This document shows, in pieces, positions 16,077-23,506 of a DNA stretch of 42,663 nucleotides. This DNA comes from Actinocrinis puniceicyclus (GTDB lineage: Bacteria > Actinomycetota > Actinomycetes > Streptomycetales > Catenulisporaceae): NCBI RefSeq assembly GCF_018283645.1, contig NZ_JAGSXH010000050.1, positions 1 through 42,663 on the forward strand, written 5' to 3'. The translations under genes were made by a program, and so were the position numbers. The notes under the pieces are model-generated. The model did not search any database and was not told where the DNA came from. It saw only the letters and a list, made by a program, of their open reading frames with translations. The stretch's first letter is position 1; each line of letters begins with the position of its first letter.

Positions 16077-17038
16077 CGGCCGTCGGCTTCCGCCGGCTCG
16101 TCCGCCGGCCCGAACGCGCCACGCAGCCGCCGCGCCGCGTACTGCACGGCCTCGCGGCCCTGGTCGAGCGTTCCCGCCATCGCGAAGAAGCCGTGCGGCA
16201 TGCCCGCGTAACGCCGCACCTCGGCCGGCACCCCGGCCTTGTCCAGTCGCCGCGCATAATGCTCGCCCTCGTCCCGCAGCGGGTCGTACTCCGCGGTGAT
16301 GACCGTGGCCGGCGGCAGACCACTGAGATCGGGCGCGCGCAGCGGTGACGCGAGCGGATCGAGCCCGTCCCGCTCGTCGGCGAGGTAGTGCCGCCAGTAC
16401 CACTGCACCGAGTCGCGGTTGAAGAGCATCGGATCGGCGTTCTCACGCATCGAGGGTGTGTCACCGCCGTACTCGGTGTTCGGGTACACCAGCAACTGGT
16501 GCACGAGCGGCGGTCCGCCGCGTTCCCGGCTCAGCAGCGTGACCGCGGCGGCGAGGTTGCCGCCCGCGCTGTCGCCGCCGACCGCCACCCGCCGCGGGTC
16601 CAGGCCCAGCGTCGCGGCGTTGCCGGCGGCCCAGGTCAGGGCCGCCTGGCAGTCCTCGACGGCCGCGGGGAACGGGTGCTCCGGGGCCAGCCGATACCCG
16701 ACCGACACCGTCGCGCAGCCCGCCGCGTTCGCCAGGCTGCGGCAGATCGCGTCGCAGGTGTCGAGGGTGCCCAGCACCCAGCCGCCGCCGAAGAAGTAGA
16801 CCAGCGCGGGCAGGGCCCCGGCGCGGTCGGGCCGGTGGATGCGTATCGCCAGCTCACCGCCGGGGCCGTCGATCGTATGGTGTTCCACGGCCGCCACGGG
16901 TTCCGGCCGGCCGGCACCCGCGCGGATGTCGGCCAGGTCCGCCGCGCGGGCCTCTTCGAGCGTCATCGTGTACAGCGGCGGGGTACCCGCGGCCTCGCGC
17001 CGCGCGCGCAACGCCGCGGCCTGAGGGTCGAGCGGCAT
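16073..17038 (-). CDS. Alpha/beta hydrolase of the HSL/esterase family
   Basis: 321 residues. The catalytic triad is S157 in GGDSAGGN, D252 in AEYDPLRDEGE and H282 in MPHGFF. The oxyanion motif normally HGGG reads FFGGGW, with Phe at the His position. The family hydrolyses esters or thioesters of small acyl groups. Placed between E1 beta and the aminotransferase, it could release an acyl group from CoA or ACP, comparable in position to the thioesterase PglD of phenylglycine operons, although PglD belongs to a different hydrolase group. The start is ATG 17038, 39 bp after the E1 beta stop. Confidence 0.85.
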   Translation of the reverse strand: MPLDPQAAALRARREAAGTPPLYTMTLEEARAADLADIRAGAGRPEPVAAVEHHTIDGPGGELAIRIHRPDRAGALPALVYFFGGGWVLGTLDTCDAICRSLANAAGCATVSVGYRLAPEHPFPAAVEDCQAALTWAAGNAATLGLDPRRVAVGGDSAGGNLAAAVTLLSRERGGPPLVHQLLVYPNTEYGGDTPSMRENADPMLFNRDSVQWYWRHYLADERDGLDPLASPLRAPDLSGLPPATVITAEYDPLRDEGEHYARRLDKAGVPAEVRRYAGMPHGFFAMAGTLDQGREAVQYAARRLRGAFGPADEPAEADGR

Positions 17039-17077
17039 CGTCGTATCACCGATCCCTGATTCGTCCGGGGGCGTGGT

Positions 17078-18049
17078 TCATCCGTGCTCCTTCGCGACCG
17101 CGCGCACGGCCTGCCGCAGTTGCTCCGCGTTCGGCTGGAGCGCGCGGTCCAGCGCGAGGGCGAACGGGAGCACCGCGCCGTCCGGCCGGGTGATCCGGCG
17201 CGGCGGGGCGATCAGCCGCGACTCCTGCGCCGCGCTCGCCACGACCTCCGCGCCGATCCCGCAGCTGCGGTTGGAGTCGTCGATCACCACCAGCCTGCGC
17301 GTCTTGGCCAGCGAGAGGCTCAGCGCGGGCCAGTCGAACGGGTAGAGCGTGCGCGGATCGAAGACCTCGATCGACACCTCTTCGGCCAGTTCCGCGGCGA
17401 CGGCGAGCGCGGTGTGCACCAGATGGCCGACCGCCACCACGGTCACGTCCGTGCCCTCGCGGTGCACGCGCGCCGCGCCGAGCGGGACGGCCTCCAGCTC
17501 CCGGGTGACGTCCTCGCGGACGCTCATCGCCGCGGACGGTGCGAAGAAGACGACCGGATCGGGGTCGCGGATGGCGGAGGCGAGCAGGCCGTACGCGTCC
17601 GTGGGCGTGGCCGGGACCACCGTCTTCACGCCCACGTGCGCGAACAGGCTGTAGGGATGATCAGAGTGCTGACCCGCCCAGCCCTCGCGCGATCCGGAAC
17701 CGGGCACGACGTACGTGATCGGCGCGGCGGCCTGCCCTCCCGTCATCAGGCTGATCTTGTGTGCCTGGTTCGCGATCTGCTCGAAGACCAGGAACAGCAG
17801 CGAGGGGATCTGGAACTCGACCACCGGACGCCGGCCGCACAGCGCGGCGCCGAGCGCGAGCGAGGTGAACGCCTGCTCGGACAGCGGCAGGTCCACCACG
17901 CGGTCGCGGCCGAACCGGTCCTGCAGGCCGAAGGTGAGCCCGGCCATGCCGGCGCCGACGTCCTCGCCGAAGACGCACACGGCCGGGTCCGCCTCAAGCG
18001 CGTCAGCCAGCGCGCGATTGAGGGCCTTGGCATAGGAAAGAAGGCTCAC
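17078..18049 (-). CDS. 2-oxoacid dehydrogenase E1 component, beta subunit
   Basis: 323 residues of the transketolase-like E1 beta family. Recognisable parts are VFGEDVG near the N-terminus, DLPLSEQAFTSLALGAAL, VEFQIPSLLFLVFEQIANQA, GQHSDHPYSLFAHVGVKTVVP and EVFDPRTLYPFDW. With the alpha subunit it would decarboxylate a 2-oxoacid on thiamine diphosphate. The GTG start overlaps the alpha-subunit stop (GTGA, 18046-18049). No E2 (lipoyl acyltransferase) or E3 gene is present. Among pathway relatives, PglB/PglC of streptogramin phenylglycine synthesis also lack a neighbouring E2. Confidence 0.9.
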   Translation of the reverse strand: MSLLSYAKALNRALADALEADPAVCVFGEDVGAGMAGLTFGLQDRFGRDRVVDLPLSEQAFTSLALGAALCGRRPVVEFQIPSLLFLVFEQIANQAHKISLMTGGQAAAPITYVVPGSGSREGWAGQHSDHPYSLFAHVGVKTVVPATPTDAYGLLASAIRDPDPVVFFAPSAAMSVREDVTRELEAVPLGAARVHREGTDVTVVAVGHLVHTALAVAAELAEEVSIEVFDPRTLYPFDWPALSLSLAKTRRLVVIDDSNRSCGIGAEVVASAAQESRLIAPPRRITRPDGAVLPFALALDRALQPNAEQLRQAVRAVAKEHG

Positions 18050-19170
18050 GGCAGCGCTCCCGCCCGCGGACGCAGCCCGCTCGCGTAGAGGAAGTCGCAG
18101 GCTCCCGACGGATCGGGCGTCGCGCTGCCGAGCGCGAACTCGCGTGCGTCGTCCAGTTGCGCGGCGACCTGCGCGTCGATCGCGGCGCGCTCCGCTTCTG
18201 CGTCGGCCAGCGCCGCGGCCGCCGACTCCAGCGGGTCTCGGGCCCGCCAGGCGGCGATCTCCTCGGCGGTGCGGTAGGCGAGGCGGAACCGGCGCTCCAC
18301 GGTGTGGTGCCCTTCGAAGCGGTAGGTCCGGCATTCCAGGAAGACCGGGCCGCGCCCGGCCCGGGCGCGGCCCGCGGCCGCGCTCGCCGCGCCGCGCACC
18401 GCCTCCACGTCCATGCCGTCGACTTCGAACGCTGCGACTCCGAAGCCGCACGCGCGTGCCACCGCGCTGCCCGCGACCGCGGCGGCGGCCGGCAGCGTGG
18501 TCGCGTAGCCGTTGTTCTCACAGACGAACAGCAGTGGCAGCTTCCAGATCGCGGCCAGGTTGAGCGTCTCAAGCAGCACGCCCTGGTTCAGCGCGCCGTC
18601 GCCGAAGAACGCGGCCACCACCCGGTCCGCGCGCGCCTGCTTCGCCGCCCACGCCGCGCCGGCCGCGATCGGGACCCCGGCGCCGACGATCCCGTTCGCG
18701 CCGAGGATCCCCAGCCGCAGGTCGGCGGCGTGCATGGATCCGCCGCGGCCCCGGTTCGACCCGGTCACGCGACCGGCCAGCTCGGCCAGCAGCAGGCGCG
18801 GCGGTACTCCCTTCGCCAGCACGTGGCCGTGTCCGCGGTGGGTGCTGGTGATCTGATCGCCGGGGCGCAGCGCGGCGCACACGCCCACCGCGACCGCCTC
18901 CTGCCCGATGTACGGGTGGGTTCCGCCGACGATGTGCCCGGACCTGACCAGCTCCAGCGCCAGTTCCTCGAAACCCCGGATGAGCCGGATCATCCGGTAC
19001 CTGGCCGCCGGGGTGTCCAGCGGCTCGACGGATCGGGCCCCGGCGGAAGGCGGATCAGTGGACTGTGGATCAGCGGTCTGTGGGTCGACGGTCTGTGGAT
19101 CAGCGGTCTGTGGGTCGACGGTCTGTGGGTCGACGGTCTGCGGCGCTCGATCGTCCAGCGCCCGGGTCAT
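18046..19170 (-). CDS. 2-oxoacid dehydrogenase E1 component, alpha subunit
   Basis: 374 residues. The thiamine-diphosphate motif is FFGDGALNQG through CENN (190 onward), and THRGHGHVLAKG and GSMHAADLRLG are typical of E1 alpha. Residues 11-40 are a tail of DPQTV/DPQTA units encoded by 15-bp tandem repeats (about 19050-19140); the conserved part begins near residue 53. The ATG overlaps the stop of the oxygenase gene (19167-19170). Possible roles: a phenylglycine-type oxidative decarboxylation, conversion of an arylglyoxylate to an aroyl starter, or a branched acyl starter supply. Substrate is not evident from the sequence. Confidence 0.9.
   Translation of the reverse strand: MTRALDDRAPQTVDPQTVDPQTADPQTVDPQTADPQSTDPPSAGARSVEPLDTPAARYRMIRLIRGFEELALELVRSGHIVGGTHPYIGQEAVAVGVCAALRPGDQITSTHRGHGHVLAKGVPPRLLLAELAGRVTGSNRGRGGSMHAADLRLGILGANGIVGAGVPIAAGAAWAAKQARADRVVAAFFGDGALNQGVLLETLNLAAIWKLPLLFVCENNGYATTLPAAAAVAGSAVARACGFGVAAFEVDGMDVEAVRGAASAAAGRARAGRGPVFLECRTYRFEGHHTVERRFRLAYRTAEEIAAWRARDPLESAAAALADAEAERAAIDAQVAAQLDDAREFALGSATPDPSGACDFLYASGLRPRAGALP
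19056..19145. repeat. 15-bp tandem repeats encoding the DPQT tail of E1 alpha
   Basis: Five to six copies of a 15-bp unit (for example GTCGACGGTCTGTGG and GATCAGCGGTCTGTG variants on the plus strand) encode repeated DPQTV and DPQTA in frame. The repeat sits in the first 45 codons of the E1 alpha gene, before the conserved domain. Because the unit is a multiple of three, copy-number changes would keep the frame. Confidence 0.85.
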
Positions 19171-20096
19171 CGAGCCGCGTCCCAGATCACCGGGCAGAAC
19201 TCCGGGTCCGCGTAGTCGGGCTCGCCCTCAGCCGTACGGCGCACCAGCACATCGTGGTTGTACACCACCGGCGTGCCGTCCGGCCGATCGTAGCGCCGGT
19301 ACCGGTTCTCGCCGTCCTGCAGGTGCAGCGAGACCGCACGGCGCGGAACCTCGGCGAGGTTCGGGCCGCTGCCGTGGTACACGCGGCAATGGTGGAAGCT
19401 GACATGCCCGCGCGGGATCTCGACCGGGACCTTGCGAAGCTCGGCGCCGTTGTACTGCGCGTTGCGCTCCAGCAGCCGCTCCAGTTCGCCGCGGTCGCGC
19501 TGGGCGAAGTGCCGGCTGGAGTCGTCCCCGCCCGGGGCCTCCCGCCACCGGTGACTGCCGTCGATCATCGTGATCGTGCCCATGCGCTCGTCGCAGTCGT
19601 GGAACGGGATGAACGCGGTGAGCATCCGGTCCGAGCTACAGGTCTGCCAGTAGTGCCGGTCGAAGTGCCAGGGCACCAGGTTGCTCGGCTCCCGCGGGTT
19701 CGGCGGCTTGTAGATGAGCGTGGCCTGGAACACCCTGATCCGCTCGGCCTCGGCCAGCGCCGCGGCGACGGCGCCGAGCAGCGGCTTGCGCAGGATGCGT
19801 CCGGCGGTTTCGCACTCGTAGTGGATGTAGTCGTTGTGCCGCTGCACCGGTCCGTGCTCAGACCGCCAGGCGGCCAGGTTCGGCGGGCGCACCGGCAGCT
19901 CGCGCTCGCGCAGCCCCTCGTAGAACTTGTCGGTCGCGTCCTGCAACTCGTCGAGTTCGTCGTCGGTGAACAGGCGGCGGCCGGACAGGTACCAGCCGTG
20001 CTCCGCGTACCAGCGCACCTCGTCGGCGGTCGGCAGCGCCGCACGCTCCTGAGCACTGAGACCGTACGACGCGGCGATCTGCTCGGTGTCGATCAT
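19167..20096 (-). CDS. Phytanoyl-CoA dioxygenase (PhyH) family Fe(II)/2-oxoglutarate oxygenase
   Basis: 309 residues. The iron ligands are probably H144 and D146 in PWHFDRHYW and H241 in YHGSGPNLAEV, and the 2-oxoglutarate-binding Arg lies in PRRAVSLHL. Members hydroxylate amino acids, acyl-CoA, or carrier-bound substrates in natural-product pathways. ATG 20096 is preferred over GTG 20099 because the GGGGG Shine-Dalgarno sequence is then 6-7 bases away. It lies 15 bp after HmaS and overlaps E1 alpha, so it works in the same operon. Its substrate is unknown; aromatic or acyl hydroxylation are both open. Confidence 0.87.
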   Translation of the reverse strand: MIDTEQIAASYGLSAQERAALPTADEVRWYAEHGWYLSGRRLFTDDELDELQDATDKFYEGLRERELPVRPPNLAAWRSEHGPVQRHNDYIHYECETAGRILRKPLLGAVAAALAEAERIRVFQATLIYKPPNPREPSNLVPWHFDRHYWQTCSSDRMLTAFIPFHDCDERMGTITMIDGSHRWREAPGGDDSSRHFAQRDRGELERLLERNAQYNGAELRKVPVEIPRGHVSFHHCRVYHGSGPNLAEVPRRAVSLHLQDGENRYRRYDRPDGTPVVYNHDVLVRRTAEGEPDYADPEFCPVIWDAAR

Positions 20097-20111
20097 CACT
20101 TCCCCCTCTTT

Positions 20112-21089
20112 TCAGCCGTTGGCGGCGGAGCGCTGCCGCTCGACCGCCTCATACAGGGCCTTGATGTTCGCGGTGCCGAAACCGGCCGCGCCGCGCCGCT
20201 CGATCAGTTCGAAGAAGAAGGTGCCGCGCGGGTGGGTGGAACGGGTGAAGATCTGGAACAGCCGGCCGCCGTGGTCCTGGTCCATCAGGATGTTGAGCTC
20301 GCGCAGGGTGTCCACGGGGATGTCGGTGCCGCCGAGGCGCTCGGCGAGAGCGTCGTAGTAGGTGTCCGGGGTGCTCAGGAAGCCGACGCCGCGCTGCGCC
20401 AGAGTCCGCACCGAGCAGGCGATGTCCCCGGTGCGCAGTGCCAGGTGCTGCACTCCCGGGCCGCCGTGCGCCGCGAGAAAACCGTCGATCTGACCGGGGG
20501 CGCGGTCGGTGTCCGGTTCGAGCAGGGTGAAGGTCACCGTGTTGGACGGGCTCTGCACCACGACCGAGTCCATGCCCTGTTCGCCCACGGACACGTACTC
20601 CGCGAACGTGCGCGCGAAGCCGAGCGCCTGCTCGCAGAAGCGCACGGTGTCCTTCAACTCCCCGGCGGGCACGCACAGCGCGACGTGGTCCACGAGCCAC
20701 GGTTGAGCGCCCGCCGCGAAGTCCGCGAAGTGCGCGGCGGCGCCCGGCTCGACGAAGCTCAGGGCCACGTCGCCGAACCCGGCGACAGTGCGCTGCGCGG
20801 CGTCGATGACATCGGCGCCCGAGCCGACCGCGCGGGCGTAGTCCTCCTGCGGGTCTTCGCAGCCGAGCGCGATGACGGCCACGCCGTCGCCGTGCCGCTC
20901 CACGTACTGCTGTGCGCGGTTGCCGGGCGCGGCCTCGGTCAGCACGAGGCTGATCCCGCCGAGGCCGAGTTCGGCCCCGCCCCGCGAGCGGCGGCGTGCC
21001 ACGAATCCGTAGTCGTGGATCAGCCGCTCGGCCGCGGCGTCGGCGTCCTGCACGTGGAACTCGGTGTGCGCGATCCCCAAGATCGCCAT
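20112..21089 (-). CDS. hmaS: 4-Hydroxymandelate synthase-like dioxygenase (HPPD superfamily)
   Basis: 325 residues. Iron ligands are H135 (LVDHVALC), H215 (GVQHLALR) and E294 (FFFELIERRG). HPPD has a P-x-NEP segment in the active-site wall; here it reads TFTLLEPD followed by APGQIDGF, the pattern I recall from glycopeptide hydroxymandelate synthases. The C-terminal NIKALYEAVE also fits. HmaS converts 4-hydroxyphenylpyruvate to 4-hydroxymandelate. ATG 21089 has GGGAGGG five bases upstream. A mandelate oxidase gene (25366) and an HpgT-type aminotransferase gene (14616) in the same cluster support HmaS over a tyrosine-catabolic HPPD. Phenylpyruvate as substrate cannot be excluded. Confidence 0.85.
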   Translation of the reverse strand: MAILGIAHTEFHVQDADAAAERLIHDYGFVARRRSRGGAELGLGGISLVLTEAAPGNRAQQYVERHGDGVAVIALGCEDPQEDYARAVGSGADVIDAAQRTVAGFGDVALSFVEPGAAAHFADFAAGAQPWLVDHVALCVPAGELKDTVRFCEQALGFARTFAEYVSVGEQGMDSVVVQSPSNTVTFTLLEPDTDRAPGQIDGFLAAHGGPGVQHLALRTGDIACSVRTLAQRGVGFLSTPDTYYDALAERLGGTDIPVDTLRELNILMDQDHGGRLFQIFTRSTHPRGTFFFELIERRGAAGFGTANIKALYEAVERQRSAANG

Positions 21090-21132
21090 GTTTCCCTCCC
21101 TAGATCGCGATGTACCGGCGGTGGGCGCCGGA

Positions 21133-21897
21133 TCATCCATCCCCCGCGACGTACAGCGCAACAGCGCGGTCCCCGGCTGCGCCCGGGACGGTGCCTTGTT
21201 CGACCGCCAGCACCAGCGCCTCCCGCGCGTCGCCGTCGCCGATCAACACGGCGGCCGCGGTCAGCGCCTCGGCCAGGGACAGCCGGCAGGTCTGCTCCGG
21301 GGTCTCGCCGCGCCCGGTCGCCGCCGGACCCAGACTGATCACGGGTCCGGCCAGCCCCCATCGCGCCGCGACGTGTCCGAGCACGGCGTTCGGGTTGGAC
21401 TGGAAGAACAGCAGGGGCGGCACCCGTGCGCCGGCGGCCACCGCCTCGGCGAGCGCGCGCGCCGTGCCCTGGTCGCCGCCCGCGCTGGCGAGCAGGATGC
21501 CGACGCCGGCGGCGCGCCGCGGCTCGGCGGCCGGCGGCTCGCCGAAAACCTGCCGCAGGCAGCGCTCGGCGACCTCGATCACGAGCGGATTGAAGCTGGA
21601 GACGATGAAACCCGGGACCGCGGGCGGCGCCGCGCCGTCGTCGGCCGGCTCCGGCCAGCACGCCCGCGCCAGCACCCGCAGGGAATCGGTCGCCGCCGCG
21701 CTTCGGACCGCCGAAACGACGGGCGCTGACTCCCAGGGCGCTGAGTCCCAGGACCCTGATTGCCAGCGCACCGAATCGGCGGGCGCCGAGTCTACGGGCG
21801 CCGAGTCTACGGGCGCCGAAACGGAGGGCGCTGATCCTACGGGCGCCGTGTGCGTGTGTTCGGAAACTGCCTGCACCGGCCCGGTCCCCACGGTCAC
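21133..21897 (-). CDS. Half-length ketosynthase-like protein (Ketoacyl-synt_2 type), no active-site Cys
   Basis: 254 residues, about the N-terminal half of a ketosynthase. Residues 18-65 are a repeat-derived linker (SAPVDSAPVDSAPADS). Residues 92-250 follow the ketosynthase fold; FFQSNPNAVLGHVAARWG and LAGPVISLGPA match the stretch that leads to the nucleophile, but the Cys motif is absent and the His motifs would be in the missing half. Similar short proteins accompany ketosynthases in aryl-polyene-type clusters as chain-length-factor-like partners. Its GTG overlaps the stop of the KS gene (GTGA, 21894-21897), which supports a KS partner. A truncated, inactive remnant is the alternative. Confidence 0.65.
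   Translation of the reverse strand: MTVGTGPVQAVSEHTHTAPVGSAPSVSAPVDSAPVDSAPADSVRWQSGSWDSAPWESAPVVSAVRSAAATDSLRVLARACWPEPADDGAAPPAVPGFIVSSFNPLVIEVAERCLRQVFGEPPAAEPRRAAGVGILLASAGGDQGTARALAEAVAAGARVPPLLFFQSNPNAVLGHVAARWGLAGPVISLGPAATGRGETPEQTCRLSLAEALTAAAVLIGDGDAREALVLAVEQGTVPGAAGDRAVALYVAGDG
21720..21845. repeat. 15-bp imperfect tandem repeats encoding the SAPVD linker
   Basis: Units such as GGGCGCCGAGTCTAC and GGGCGCTGAGTCCCA recur every 15 bases across this interval, encoding DSAPV, ESAPV and related pentapeptides in frame near the N-terminus of the half-length ketosynthase-like protein. Two adjacent copies near 21781-21812 are identical. It resembles the arrays in E1 alpha and in the aminotransferase tail. 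Confidence 0.8.
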
Positions 21898-23030
21898 GCG
21901 GCACCGACCAGCAAGGCGGTATTGGCGCCGCCGAAGGCGGAATTAACGCTGAGCGCATAACCCGGGCGGGCGGCGCGCGCCTCGCCGAGCACCAGATCGA
22001 GCCGGCATTCAGGGTCCTGCTCCAGAAAGCCGGCGTTGACCGGCAGCCGTCCCGTATTCAGCGCGAGCACGGTGACGATCAGTTCCAGCAGCGCCGACGC
22101 CTCCAGGGCGTGTCCATGCACCGATTTGGTCGAGCTCACCGGCAGGCGCTCGACGCCGTCGCCGAAGACCCGGCGCAGTGCGGCGGCCTCGGCTGGGTCG
22201 GCCAAGGGCGAGCCGGTCGCGTTCGCGTTGACGTACGCGATCTCTTCCGGCGCGGCCCCGGCGCGGCGCAGCGCCATACCGATCGCACGGGCCAGTCCTT
22301 CGCCGTCCGGGCGCGGCCTGCACACGTGATACGCGTCACCGGCGCCGCCCCACCCGGACAGCCTCGCCAGCGGCTCGACGCCGCGCCGACGTGCCGCGCC
22401 GACGGCTTCGAGCACGACGGCGGCCACGGCGTCGCCGAGCAGCAGACCCCCGCGACCCTTGCTGAACGGGCGGGCCGCACCGTCACGCGACAGCGCCCGC
22501 CCGGCGTCGAAGACGGCGAACGTGTCGGGTTCCACCAGATATCCCGCCGCGACGACGACCCGCTCGTGTCTGCCCGCGCGGATGTGCGCGGCGCCGTCGG
22601 CGACTGCCGTACTGGACGCGACACAGGCGCCCGTGTACACCCGGCACGGCGGTTGCGAACCGAACCGTTCCGCGATGCCCTCCGCCACCTGACCGGTGAC
22701 GTCTGCGATCCTCAGGTCGCTGTGCACGGCGAGCAAGACAGGGGTCTGCGCCACGACCCCGCTTGGCTCGGCGTCGCGGTCGAGCCGGGCGCGCCGCAGC
22801 GCGCCGCCGATGACCTCGACCAGTTCTGACGCCAGTCCGTGGACCTCAGGCAGCTGCGCCGCATGACCGGTGCCGGTGCGAGACACATCGAACCGGGTCA
22901 CCGGTCCGAACGCCGGGCGGCCGGCGAGTACGGCATCGAAGAGAGCCTCGGGCCCGCGTCCGCAACCGCTGACGACGCCGATACCGGTGATGCCGACCCC
23001 GCGCTGCGGCCGGGTGTCAGTGTCCGCCAT
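21894..23030 (-). CDS. Beta-ketoacyl synthase with Asn in place of the first catalytic His
   Basis: 378 residues, FabF/KSalpha-like. The nucleophile is C136 in YTGACVASST and the second His is H307 in STKSVHGHALE. The first His motif, normally NAHGTGT, reads VNANATGSPLAD, so N270 replaces His. A Cys-Asn-His site may still self-acylate but decarboxylation could be weakened or changed. The gene is coupled to the half-length ketosynthase-like gene downstream and follows an ACP gene by 9 bp, so the three look like a minimal KS, partner and ACP set. It may act as an acyltransferase or a specialised condensing enzyme. Confidence 0.85.
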   Translation of the reverse strand: MADTDTRPQRGVGITGIGVVSGCGRGPEALFDAVLAGRPAFGPVTRFDVSRTGTGHAAQLPEVHGLASELVEVIGGALRRARLDRDAEPSGVVAQTPVLLAVHSDLRIADVTGQVAEGIAERFGSQPPCRVYTGACVASSTAVADGAAHIRAGRHERVVVAAGYLVEPDTFAVFDAGRALSRDGAARPFSKGRGGLLLGDAVAAVVLEAVGAARRRGVEPLARLSGWGGAGDAYHVCRPRPDGEGLARAIGMALRRAGAAPEEIAYVNANATGSPLADPAEAAALRRVFGDGVERLPVSSTKSVHGHALEASALLELIVTVLALNTGRLPVNAGFLEQDPECRLDLVLGEARAARPGYALSVNSAFGGANTALLVGAA

Positions 23031-23039
23031 CCGAGTTAC

Positions 23040-23297
23040 CTACCGCCCCGCATCCGCCGGCGCGGCCGTGGTCAGAACACTGTTCAGCACGTCGAGTGCG
23101 TCCGTGACCGTCGCGATACGGGCCAGGTGCGCCTCGCTCAGTTCGAGCACCACCGCGTAACGCTGTTCCAGTTCGGTCACCAGCCAGGTCAGTTCGAGCG
23201 AGCCGAGCGTCTCGTCCACGCTCCGCGGGTCGCGGCCGCCGAGCGCCGCGATGATCTCGACCAGTTCCGACCGCTCGAGCAGCGGCGCGCGGCTCAC
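23040..23297 (-). CDS. Discrete acyl carrier protein (ACP-4)
   Basis: 85 residues. The helix II motif is ETLGSLELTWLVTELEQRYAV with S33 as the phosphopantetheine site. It precedes the altered ketosynthase gene by 9 bp and probably supplies that enzyme. The GTG start overlaps the stop of the small ORF upstream (GTGA, 23294-23297) and has no good Shine-Dalgarno sequence of its own, so its translation may depend on that of the small ORF. Confidence 0.82.
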   Translation of the reverse strand: MSRAPLLERSELVEIIAALGGRDPRSVDETLGSLELTWLVTELEQRYAVVLELSEAHLARIATVTDALDVLNSVLTTAAPADAGR

Positions 23298-23461
23298 CGA
23301 GCGCTACCTATGGCCCGGTGTGCAAGACCACTGGTTTGGTGTGACAAGCCGCCGCCCCGGTGCGAAAGTCCGCGCCGAGACGGCCCGGACGGCCCGCGCC
23401 GCGACGGCAGCGGAAGTGAGAACGCCCAGTGACGTGGTAATGAAGACAGCTGATCCCGCAT
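23294..23461 (-). CDS. Small ORF, 55 codons, strong ribosome site, coupled to ACP-4
   Basis: ATG 23461 is preceded by AAGGGGAGGAA with 3-6 bases of spacing, the best ribosome site of this operon. The frame ends in a TGA that overlaps the GTG of ACP-4. The peptide starts MRDQLSSLPRHWAFSLPLPS and continues as a basic Arg/Gly/Ser/His-rich tail (RRGLSHRGGGLSH). Codon 8 is TTA, rare in such genomes. Third-position GC is lower than in neighbouring genes, so the peptide itself may not matter. It could be a leader that sets translation of the ACP-KS genes, or a small protein. I recognise no family. Confidence 0.5.
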   Translation of the reverse strand: MRDQLSSLPRHWAFSLPLPSRRGPSGPSRRGLSHRGGGLSHQTSGLAHRAIGSAR

Positions 23462-23488
23462 CGGTTCCTCCCCTTTGTCGATGGTCGA

Positions 23489-23506
23489 AGCGTCGCCGGG
23501 GACGCT
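23489..23506 (-). other. Short hairpin between ligase stop and small ORF
   Basis: AGCGTC and GACGCT form a 6-bp stem with a 6-base loop. It starts at the last base of the ligase stop codon and ends 28 bases before the small ORF start. There is no T run, so termination is doubtful; it could stabilise the upstream or downstream RNA segment. Confidence 0.35.

Noticed and set aside
17078-19170. Housekeeping pyruvate or branched-chain dehydrogenase
   Set aside because: No E2 or E3 gene nearby, and both genes overlap biosynthetic genes on each side. Housekeeping use is not excluded but less likely.
20112-21089. Ordinary 4-hydroxyphenylpyruvate dioxygenase of tyrosine breakdown
   Set aside because: The active-site segment reads TFTLLEP instead of PxNEP, and the gene lies with Hmo- and HpgT-type genes in a coupled operon.
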